NCBI GenBank assembly: GCA_949448405.1
Contig: CASTFX010000075.1
Span: 1 to 6,219 of the forward strand
Source: an uncultured Clostridia bacterium
GTDB taxonomy: Bacteria; Bacillota; Clostridia; TANB77; CAG-508
Length of the DNA stretch: 6,219 nt
Reading direction: 5' to 3'
In this document: one piece after another, positions 1 through 5,582 of the stretch
Layout of the letters: each line of letters opens with the position of its first letter
How positions within the stretch are numbered: the stretch's first letter is position 1
Notes under the pieces: generated by a model
The model's database searches: none
Told to the model about the DNA's origin: nothing
Seen by the model: only the letters and a program-made list of their open reading frames with translations
Position numbers and translations under genes: made by a program

Positions 1-1
1 T

Positions 2-61
2 AAAAGGATAGCCCATATAAAAGTAAAGATAATTGATACAATTACAGGAAAGGAAATTTAG
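2..61 (+). CDS. 3' end of an upstream gene (partial)
   Basis: An open frame enters from the left edge and ends at TAG 59-61. It gives 19 residues ending IDTITGKEI, with an alternating hydrophobic/charged pattern that could be a beta strand. It is too short to assign to a family. The case for it being real is its position: its last codons overlap the GGAAAGG that would serve as ribosome binding site for the next small gene, which is the tight packing seen through the rest of the window. It could be a chance open frame. Confidence 0.4.
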   Translation, partial: KRIAHIKVKIIDTITGKEI

Positions 62-65
62 TGAT

Positions 66-209
66 ATGTGGAAAATATTTTTAGGAATTATACTAGGTTG
101 TTTAGGAGTAATTGCAATAGCAGTTACTATTTTTATTTTAGTAACAATTATTGATACAACAATTAAACAAGTTAGAGGTGATAAGAATGGAATCAATAAA
201 AGAAAATAA
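66..209 (+). CDS. 47-aa single-pass membrane peptide, unknown function
   Basis: ATG at 66 opens a 47-codon frame ending TAA 207-209. A purine-rich GGAAAGGAAA (about 48-57) lies upstream as a somewhat distant ribosome binding site. Residues about 4-29 are almost wholly hydrophobic (I, L, V, F, A, G), long enough for one membrane span, followed by a short polar tail ending NKRK. The positive C-terminal tail suggests that end stays in the cytoplasm. I do not recognise a family. The gene overlaps the next start by 23 bases, suggesting coupled translation. Its place just before the packaging genes fits a small phage accessory protein; a holin or superinfection role would be speculation. The clean hydrophobic block followed by a basic tail argues against chance. 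Confidence 0.5.
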   Translation: MWKIFLGIILGCLGVIAIAVTIFILVTIIDTTIKQVRGDKNGINKRK

Positions 210-459
210 CATTCTAACCCAAGAACAAATTGATAAAATAAATAAAGCGGTAGCAATGTTAAAAGATGTGTGGGATAGTGTAGTAGAAAAAGTAAAAGAT
301 ATTGTATCTAAAATAACTAAATTATGGAATAAATTTTTACTAAAAATACACAGTAACATTAAAACAATCAGGAGATTAAACCACATATATAATAATACAA
401 AGAATAAGAGAATAAAGAAAAAACAAATATCAAGATTGCACAAAATATTGAGGGAATAA
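187..459 (+). CDS. 90-aa helical basic protein, unknown function
   Basis: I place the start at ATG 187, not the in-frame ATG at 151, because AGAGGTG (174-180) sits six bases before 187 and nothing comparable precedes 151. The 90-aa product has an amphipathic helical first half (residues about 11-56, regular I/V/L/W spacing) and a strongly basic C-terminal third (residues 63-86, including KNKRIKKKQ). The whole protein is predicted mostly helical. I do not recognise a named domain. Small proteins of this build are common just upstream of the small terminase gene in phages of Gram-positive bacteria. The basic tail suggests nucleic-acid contact, but that is inference. It overlaps the preceding membrane-peptide gene by 23 bases and is followed by a 38-base gap to the terminase gene. 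Confidence 0.65.
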   Translation: MESIKENNILTQEQIDKINKAVAMLKDVWDSVVEKVKDIVSKITKLWNKFLLKIHSNIKTIRRLNHIYNNTKNKRIKKKQISRLHKILRE

Positions 460-480
460 AGTAAATAAATGTAAATCAGA

Positions 481-490
481 GGTGGAGGTG
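481..490 (+). promoter_or_regulatory. Ribosome binding site setting the GTG start of terminase small subunit
   Basis: GGTGGAGGTG contains a near-consensus Shine-Dalgarno. Its end lies seven bases before GTG 498. An in-frame TGA at 489-491 excludes any earlier start, so GTG 498 is the only start that keeps the full N-terminus. Confidence 0.75.
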
Positions 491-497
491 AGCTAAA

Positions 498-860
498 GTG
501 AATGACAAGCAAGAAAAGTGCATAAACTTAATGATTACAACTAATAAAACCCAAAAACAAATTGCGCAAGAAATTGAAGTATCAGAAAAAACAATATGTG
601 AATGGAAAAAGCAGAAAGAATTTAAAGATAAAATAGAAAAAAGTATAAAAGAAAATTTTGGCTCGCTAGCATTAGATGCACAAAAAGAATTAAAAAAAAT
701 GATAAAATCAAAAAATGAGTATATAAGATTTCAAGCAGTTAAAGATATTCTTGACAGAGCAGGATATAAACCTACCGAAAAAATAAAAAATGAAATTGAA
801 CCTTCCAAAAAGTTTGCAGATATTTGCAGACAATTAGGTGGTGAGGGCCTTCATGAATGA
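498..860 (+). CDS. terS: Phage terminase small subunit
   Basis: This is the DNA-recognition subunit of the packaging motor; in this family it binds phage DNA at the packaging site and hands it to the large subunit. The product is 120 aa from a GTG start. Residues about 16-40 form a helix-turn-helix (TQKQIAQEIEVSEKTICEWKK, split here as TQKQIAQEIEVS then EKTICEWKK) of the phBC6A51-type small terminase. Residues 73-92 (NEYIRFQAVKDILDRAGYKP) form the conserved helical segment seen after it in this group. The C-terminal stretch would contact the large subunit. The stop overlaps the large-subunit start in ATGAATGA (853-860), the usual arrangement for coupled translation of the two subunits. The assignment rests on the motif together with its position directly before a clear large terminase. 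Confidence 0.88.
   Translation: MNDKQEKCINLMITTNKTQKQIAQEIEVSEKTICEWKKQKEFKDKIEKSIKENFGSLALDAQKELKKMIKSKNEYIRFQAVKDILDRAGYKPTEKIKNEIEPSKKFADICRQLGGEGLHE
836..846 (+). promoter_or_regulatory. Ribosome binding site for terminase large subunit
   Basis: AGGTGGTGAGG lies inside the end of the small-subunit gene. The GAGG part ends six bases before ATG 853. The open frame extends upstream to GTG 838, but that codon lies within this binding site, so ATG 853 is the better start. Confidence 0.7.
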
Positions 861-2217
861 AGAAATAATATTTGAACTATCACCAAAATACATTGATTTT
901 TGTAATACAACTGATGACGTAGATATTGATATATTAGAAGGAACAACAGCAAGTGGAAAAACAACAATAGCAGCTGGAATTAAGTTCATGAGAATGGTAT
1001 CTGCTTCTGATAAAAAAGAACACATAATTGCAGCAAGAACAACAGGTGTTGCTGAGAAAAATATAATAAACCAGGATAATGGAATATTAGATATTCATAA
1101 GAATGCTATGTATTGTGGAAATGGAGATAAGGATCATAAATTTCCACATATAAAGTTTGAAAATAAGATTATATACATACTAAGCTATAAAAACAAGGAT
1201 CAATGGGAAAATGCATTAGGTGGACAATATGGTTGTGTATATATAGATGAAGGAAATACAGCAAATATAGATTTTATACGAGAAATAATAACAAGAAACA
1301 ATTATATGTGTATTACACTAAACCCAGACGATCCTAATTTACCAATCTATGATGAAGTAATAAATCATGCAAGACCATATAAAAAGTATGCTAATGATGT
1401 ACCATCAGAAATCATGAAAGAATTAAATAAAACAAAGCCAATAAAAAATTATCGATATTGGTTTTTTACTTTTCATGACAACAAAGGACTAACAGAAGAA
1501 GAAATAGAAAAAAAGAAGACAGTAGCACCAATTGGAACCAAATTATACAAGAACAAAATACAAGGACTAAGAGGGAAAGCAACAGGTTTATGTTTTGATT
1601 TACAACCTAAAAATATCATAACAGTAGAAGAAGCCAGAAAACTTAAATTTCAAATATTTTCTGTCGGCTGTGATACATCGTACTCAAAAGAAACACATGA
1701 TAAAGTAACACTTGAAGGTATAGGAATAACAGTAGATGGTAAGTGTGTACTACTAAAAGAAAGAACATTTAATAACAAGGATAGAACAATACCATTTGCA
1801 CCATCGGATGTAGTTCAATGGATTGTAGAGTTTATGGAAGAGTTTAAGAATGAATGGGGATTTGCTAGAACCTGTTTCATAGATAATGCAGACCAAGGTA
1901 CCATAATGGAAGCTAAGAAAGCAAAGAGACTTAATAACTTGATATATAACTTTGAAAGTTCATGGAAGAAAACAAAAATAATCACTAGAGTTCAACTACA
2001 AGAAAGTTGGTTGGGAACTGGTGATTTTTTAGTTGTTGAAACTTGCAAGGATTATATAGATGAATGTAATAGATACTCATTTGATGAGAATAATCAACCA
2101 GAAGATGGAAATGATCACTCAATAAATGGTGGACAATATGCATGGTTACCATATAAGAAGAAAATAGGTAACTGGGAAGTAATAAGAAAAATAATTAAAG
2201 ATGAAAGTGAGGAATAA
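853..2217 (+). CDS. terL: Phage terminase large subunit (ATPase-nuclease packaging motor)
   Basis: This protein docks on the portal, drives DNA into the procapsid with ATP and cuts the concatemer. It is 454 aa from ATG 853, normal for a full TerL. The N-terminal ATPase shows Walker A GTTASGKTT (residues 30-38), Walker B CVYIDE (128-133, catalytic E133) and the coupling motif TLNP (155-158). The C-terminal RNase H-like nuclease shows three acidic motifs: VGCDTS (D274), CFIDNAD (D344) and DGNDHSINGGQYAW (D418/D421). The glycine-lysine loop and the ending are closest to PBSX-type large terminases. All key residues are present, so the enzyme looks active. The gene starts within the end of the small-subunit gene, and its own last codons carry the portal's ribosome binding site. 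Confidence 0.95.
   Translation: MNEEIIFELSPKYIDFCNTTDDVDIDILEGTTASGKTTIAAGIKFMRMVSASDKKEHIIAARTTGVAEKNIINQDNGILDIHKNAMYCGNGDKDHKFPHIKFENKIIYILSYKNKDQWENALGGQYGCVYIDEGNTANIDFIREIITRNNYMCITLNPDDPNLPIYDEVINHARPYKKYANDVPSEIMKELNKTKPIKNYRYWFFTFHDNKGLTEEEIEKKKTVAPIGTKLYKNKIQGLRGKATGLCFDLQPKNIITVEEARKLKFQIFSVGCDTSYSKETHDKVTLEGIGITVDGKCVLLKERTFNNKDRTIPFAPSDVVQWIVEFMEEFKNEWGFARTCFIDNADQGTIMEAKKAKRLNNLIYNFESSWKKTKIITRVQLQESWLGTGDFLVVETCKDYIDECNRYSFDENNQPEDGNDHSINGGQYAWLPYKKKIGNWEVIRKIIKDESEE
2207..2212 (+). promoter_or_regulatory. Ribosome binding site placing the portal start at ATG 2219
   Basis: GTGAGG ends six bases before ATG 2219, one base after the large-terminase stop. No comparable sequence precedes TTG 2320, the first start in the long portal frame. 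This supports translation of the portal from 2219, across the two frame breaks. Confidence 0.7.
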
Positions 2218-2218
2218 C

Positions 2219-3681
2219 ATGAGAACAGTCAATGATAAATTGAAAGACATGATAAGAAATTGGTTAAATATACAGCCTTCTCCTCGGAAATTCAATAACA
2301 ATACAAGAGACAAATACATTTGAACGGTAGTTGTTTTAGAAATTTATTATGGTATAGGGGAGATGCATCAGAACTACACCAATATTATACTCAAACAGAT
2401 GATATGATGGGCAATGCGAAGTTTTGGGCAGCTGAAAGTACAAACGGAATAGACTTTAGAAAAATACACACTGGGTTACCAGCAATGATTATTGATATGT
2501 TAGCAGATATAATTGTAGATAGTTTTAATAAAATAACAGTATCTGATAATGAACAGGCACAGAAAGACTGGGAAGCTATAGCAGAAGATAACGATTTTAA
2601 AGAAATATTAAAACAGTCAATTATAGATGTGTTTGTGGAAAATGATGGAGCATTTAAGATTAGTTATGATACAGAAATAAGCAAATATCCTATTATAGAA
2701 TTTTATCCAGGAAGTAAGGCAGAATATGAATATACAAGAGGGAGAATAACAGCAGTTATATTTAAGAATTATTATGAAAAGAAGAAGGAGACTTATCTAT
2801 TAGAAGAAAGATACGATAAAAAGAGTATAACATATAAGTTATATAAAAACGGAAATGAATGCAAAGAATTATCAGAAATAGAAGAAACAAAAGATTTAAA
2901 GGAAGTAACAGACAATACATTTATGATGGCAGTTCCAATGATGTTTAACAAATCAAAGAAATTCAAAGGTAGAGGGCAAAGCATTATCGAAAAGAAACTA
3001 GATGCTTTTGATAGTTTCGATGAGGTTTGGAGCCAATGGATAGAAGCGGTAAGAGATAATAAAACACACGAATATATTCCAGAAGATTTATTGCCAATGG
3101 ACAAAGATGGTAAATTATTAGAACCAAGCACATTTGATAGGCGATTTGTAAAAATAGGTAGCAGTAATTCCGAAAATGAATCAAGCAAAATAACAAGAGA
3201 AAATAGCAACTTTGATTATGAAGGAATGTTACAAAGCTATATAACTGCATTGGATTTATGCTTACAAGGATTAATTAGTCCATCTACACTAGGAATTGAT
3301 ATGAAGAAATTAGACAATGCAGAGGCACAAAGAGAGAAAGAAAAAGCTACACAATATACAAGGGGAAAAGTATTAGATGTACTAGAAAAGGTTATTCCAA
3401 AAGTAGTGTGTATTGCTTTAATGGCTTATGATAAGGCGAGAGGTAAGACAGCAGGAAAGTATGAGGCAACTGTAGATTTTAAGGAATACGCAAACCCTTC
3501 TTTTGAAGCAACTGTAGAAACAGTATCAAAAGCAAGACCAAATCAAAATATAATGAGTGTTGAAAAAGCAGTTGATACTATGTATGGTGATAGTTTAAGT
3601 AAAAAAGAAAAAGAACAAGAAGTAAAAAGAATAAAAGAAGAACAAGGCATAATAGAAAAAGAAGAACCATCTTTGTTTTAG
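2219..3681 (+). CDS. SPP1 gp6-like portal protein, needs two +1 frame shifts near its start
   Basis: The portal is the dodecameric ring at one capsid vertex through which DNA enters and leaves, and it nucleates head assembly. The long frame from 2326 to 3681 carries portal hallmarks: WYRGDASELHQYY, then FWAA and FRKIHTGLPAMIIDMLADI, and a K/E-rich C-terminus. The N-terminus is broken over three frames. Frame 2 from ATG 2219 gives the start through IRNWLNIQPSP. Frame 3 gives GNSITIQETNTFE. Frame 1 then gives GSCFRNLLWYRGD. From memory of clostridial portals, the family pattern here is WL-I-P, I-I-E, FE, four or so residues, then RN-x-x-WYRGD, so all three pieces belong to one protein. Skipping C2285 and C2325 joins them into 486 aa. 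Both shift points are CGG codons. Without shifting, translation from 2219 stops at TGA 2321 after 34 residues, or a 453-aa form could start at TTG 2320. Portal identity is near certain; whether a full-length product is made is not. Confidence 0.88.
2285..2287 (+). other. First +1 frame junction in the portal gene (CGG codon 23)
   Basis: In frame 2 the codons read CCT CGG AAA. From the next base onward, frame 3 reads GGA AAT TCA ATA, giving the conserved portal segment GNSITIQE. The frames alone allow the change anywhere between about 2268 and 2320. Protein similarity narrows it to about 2276-2291, and CGG lies in that interval. Either the C is skipped (Gly inserted) or an arginine tRNA on CGG slips to GGA (Arg inserted, same length). 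Confidence 0.6.
2325..2327 (+). other. Second +1 frame junction in the portal gene (CGG followed by TAG)
   Basis: In frame 3 the codons read TTT GAA CGG TAG, so the frame stops right after CGG. Shifting +1 gives GGT AGT TGT TTT AGA AAT, and the portal continues GSCFRN into WYRGD with the family's usual spacing after FE. A rare codon directly before a stop is the classic layout for +1 slippage, as in the release factor 2 gene, though no internal Shine-Dalgarno stimulator is evident upstream. Confidence 0.65.
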
Positions 3682-3692
3682 GTGGTGATTAA

Positions 3693-5186
3693 ATGCAAGA
3701 ATACGATATAAAATCCATAATTGAAGAAATAGAACAAGATTTAATTGTAAGAATGAAAAGAACATTATGGAGCCATAAAGAAGATGAAAAAGCAAAAGGA
3801 TTTAATTGGCCACAATGGCAAGCACTAAAGATAAAACAGTTTGAAAAATATAAGCAAGCTAATAAAGAAATATTTAATGATAAAACAAAAGGATTAAACA
3901 AATATCTATACAAATATATAAAACAACAATTTAAAGAAGGAGCTAGTAGAACTAATAAGGAAGCAATAAAAACTGGATTTATAAAGAAAGAAGATTCACA
4001 ACTTGGCGGGTCATTTTTTGGATTAAATCACAGAAAATTAGATGCATTAATAAAAAGTACAAAAGATGATATGAAAGACGTAAAATATGCTACTTTAAGA
4101 ATGGCAAATGATCAATATAGACAAATAATATATAAAGCACAAGTTTATGCTAATACAGGAGCTGGAACAGTAAAGCAAGCAATAGATATGGCAACAAGAG
4201 ATTTTTTGGTAAGAGGCTTTAATTGCGTTGAATATAAAGATGGTTCAAGACATAATATAGCGGATTACTGTGATATGGCGATTAGAACGGTGAATAAAAG
4301 AGCTAATCTAATGGGCGAAGGAGAAATGAGAAAGAAATTAGGAAATCCATTAGTTTATATTTCTAAACATAGCACAAGTTGTGATAAATGTGGACAATGG
4401 CAAGGACGAGTATATATTGACGATGTATGGTCAGGTGGCAAGGCAGAAGATGGAAAATATCCATTGTTAAGTACAGCGATAGCAGGTGGACTATTCCACC
4501 CTAGGTGTCAACATGGTTCTAGCACATATTACGAAGGCATAAATGATGAGCCAGAAGAGGTAACACAAGCAAAGCATAATCATAACGAAGAAGATAAATA
4601 TGCTCAATACTTGCAGCAAAGACAAAAACAATATGAAAGACTGGCTGCAGGTAGCTTATTACCCGAAAACGTAGAAAAATATCAAAACAAAGTAAATGAA
4701 TTGCAAAAACAGATAGAAAGTAGTAAAATAGAACTATCAGAAGAAGAACAATATGCAATAAATCAATATATTGGTTCGGAAAGCTACAAAATAAACGAGA
4801 CTTTAAGAAATAATTTAGAACTAACAAAACAACAAGAAGAAACAATTATAAATTTAGATAAAGTATTGGACAAGATGCCTAATTACAAAGGCATTGTTCA
4901 ACGTTCGTTGATATTAGATGAGGAAACTTTAAGTGAATTTTTACAACAGCACTCTATAGGAAATACAGTAAAATATAAGTCTTATACATCTTCTACTGTT
5001 GGAAGCAGATATAATGAATTAAGTAATGTGGAACTGCATATAAAATCAAGAAGTGGGAGAGACGTAAGAAAGTTTAACAAGGAAGAACAGGAAATCCTAT
5101 TTAAAAGAAATACGAAATTTAAAATTGAAGCTATTGAGAAAATTAATAATGTTTATCATATTGCTATGGAGGAAATAAATGAGTAA
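3693..5186 (+). CDS. Minor capsid protein fused to a C-terminal ADP-ribosyltransferase domain
   Basis: This 497-aa protein is a two-part fusion. Residues about 1-290 match the phage minor capsid protein 2 / Mu gpF-like head protein, with a CxxC (C230, C233) in STSCDKCGQWQGRVY and a distal HPRCQHGSS (H269, C272, H274), a likely metal-binding or structural set typical of this family. Residues about 295-350 are helical and Q/E/K-rich, probably a linker or coiled coil. Residues about 350-497 look like an arginine-specific ADP-ribosyltransferase: VQRSL (R404), SYTSSTV (S433/S434) and EEQEILF (E465 and E467, the ExE pair), then a beta-rich end. The full R-S-E catalytic set suggests activity. Such fusions follow the portal gene in many Firmicute phages. 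The protein sits in the head or neck; injection with the DNA, as for T4 Alt, is inference. Start ATG 3693 follows AGGTGGTG (3680-3687), which overlaps the portal stop. Confidence 0.88.
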   Translation: MQEYDIKSIIEEIEQDLIVRMKRTLWSHKEDEKAKGFNWPQWQALKIKQFEKYKQANKEIFNDKTKGLNKYLYKYIKQQFKEGASRTNKEAIKTGFIKKEDSQLGGSFFGLNHRKLDALIKSTKDDMKDVKYATLRMANDQYRQIIYKAQVYANTGAGTVKQAIDMATRDFLVRGFNCVEYKDGSRHNIADYCDMAIRTVNKRANLMGEGEMRKKLGNPLVYISKHSTSCDKCGQWQGRVYIDDVWSGGKAEDGKYPLLSTAIAGGLFHPRCQHGSSTYYEGINDEPEEVTQAKHNHNEEDKYAQYLQQRQKQYERLAAGSLLPENVEKYQNKVNELQKQIESSKIELSEEEQYAINQYIGSESYKINETLRNNLELTKQQEETIINLDKVLDKMPNYKGIVQRSLILDEETLSEFLQQHSIGNTVKYKSYTSSTVGSRYNELSNVELHIKSRSGRDVRKFNKEEQEILFKRNTKFKIEAIEKINNVYHIAMEEINE

Positions 5187-5394
5187 TTTATCTTTAAAAG
5201 AATTTTATGAACTTACAGAAGAAGAAAAGCATGAGAGATATAAGGAATTAAGTAATCACGACAAATTTTTGGTAAGAATTTCTATGGATTCAGGAGTAGA
5301 AGTAATAGGGCATGAAGAGGTAACTAAAGAAGAAAAGGAATGGGCAAATAGTTTATTAAAGCAAATAGAAGAACAAGAAAAAAATAAAAAATAG
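5179..5394 (+). CDS. 71-aa acidic helical protein, unknown; possible partner of the ADP-ribosyltransferase
   Basis: ATG 5179 overlaps the last eight bases of the minor capsid gene and has a strong GGAGG just upstream (about 5168-5172), so the two are translationally coupled. The 71-aa product is highly charged: an N-terminal E/K-rich helix (residues about 5-25), a short hydrophobic core (FLVRISMDSGVEVIGHEEV, about 30-48) that looks like two beta strands, and a C-terminal charged helix ending KNKK. I do not recognise a family. Its fixed position behind an enzyme that could harm the producing cell, before a terminator, makes an inhibitory or immunity role conceivable, but nothing in the sequence proves it. 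It could equally be a small structural or assembly protein. Confidence 0.75.
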   Translation: MSNLSLKEFYELTEEEKHERYKELSNHDKFLVRISMDSGVEVIGHEEVTKEEKEWANSLLKQIEEQEKNKK

Positions 5395-5422
5395 GAAGAT
5401 ATAGAAATATATCTTCTTTTTT
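5395..5422 (+). terminator. Intrinsic terminator after the minor-capsid/71-aa gene pair
   Basis: A perfect 9-bp stem (5395-5403 with 5408-5416) is closed by a GAAA tetraloop and followed by six T residues (5417-5422). It starts at the base after the TAG stop of the 71-aa gene and ends five bases before the tRNA. A-rich sequence on the 5' side means it may also work on the opposite strand. Stem strength is moderate because it is AT-rich, so readthrough is plausible. Confidence 0.82.
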
Positions 5423-5426
5423 ATAT

Positions 5427-5500
5427 GCAAGTTTAGTGTAAAGGAAGCACAGCAGTCTCCAAAACTGTTAGTAGTAGTTCGAATCTATTAACTTGTGCCA
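5427..5500 (+). tRNA. tRNA-Trp(CCA) with encoded 3' CCA
   Basis: A complete 74-base cloverleaf can be drawn. The acceptor is GCAAGTT with AACTTGT (one G-U pair at 1-72), the D stem GTGT with GCAC, the anticodon stem GCAGT with ACTGT and a 7-base loop CTCCAAA, the variable loop TAGT, and the T stem AGTAG with CTATT and loop TTCGAAT. Discriminator G73 and CCA are encoded. The anticodon CCA (5459-5461) reads UGG. Invariant bases T8, A14, G18, G19, A21, T33, G53, T54, T55, C56, A58 and C61 are all present, and an A15-U48 Levitt pair is possible. The anticodon region GTCTCCAAAAC is the usual bacterial tRNA-Trp sequence. The G-U first pair is unusual for tRNA-Trp, where A1-U72 is common. A terminator lies on each side and no clear promoter is visible between the first terminator and the gene, so it is probably cut from a readthrough transcript. 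Confidence 0.93.
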
Positions 5501-5511
5501 TTTTTAGAATT

Positions 5512-5536
5512 AGAGCTTTTTTAAAGCTCTTTTTTT
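5512..5536 (+). terminator. Intrinsic terminator after tRNA-Trp
   Basis: An 8-bp stem AGAGCTTT (5512-5519) with AAAGCTCT (5523-5530), a TTT loop, then a run of T residues to 5536. It begins 12 bases after the tRNA's CCA. With the terminator before the tRNA it isolates the tRNA from both flanking gene groups. The 46 bases from here to the scaffold start hold a ribosome binding site but no clear promoter. Confidence 0.85.
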
Positions 5537-5582
5537 CATAAAAAAATATAGTCGATGGACTTTAAACAGTGGAGGTTCCAAT

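Noticed and set aside
138..512. Minus-strand open frame of 124 codons, and similar ones at 2793-3250, 3595-3913, 4519-4845 and 5888-6127
   Set aside because: They are antisense to well-supported genes, have low-complexity hydrophobic F/L/S-rich translations typical of reversed A-rich coding sequence, and lack ribosome binding sites.
2219..2323. Independent 34-aa gene ending at TGA 2321
   Set aside because: Its sequence (IRNWLNIQP) matches the start of a portal protein, so it is better read as the first piece of the portal gene than as a separate peptide.
2320..3681. Portal gene starting at TTG 2320 (453 aa)
   Set aside because: It has no ribosome binding site and would lack the conserved WL-I-P and FE segments that are present in the two upstream frames. 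ATG 2219 has a good site at 2207-2212.
5427..5500. tRNA as a frameshift suppressor or CGG reader explaining the portal
   Set aside because: The anticodon loop has the normal seven bases and the standard tRNA-Trp sequence. CCA does not match CGG, which would need CCG, so no direct link to the portal junctions is visible.
5501..5582. Promoter for the scaffold gene (TAGAAT at 5505, TATAGT at 5547)
   Set aside because: Neither has a recognisable -35 box at 16-18 bases, and such hexamers are frequent in AT-rich DNA.
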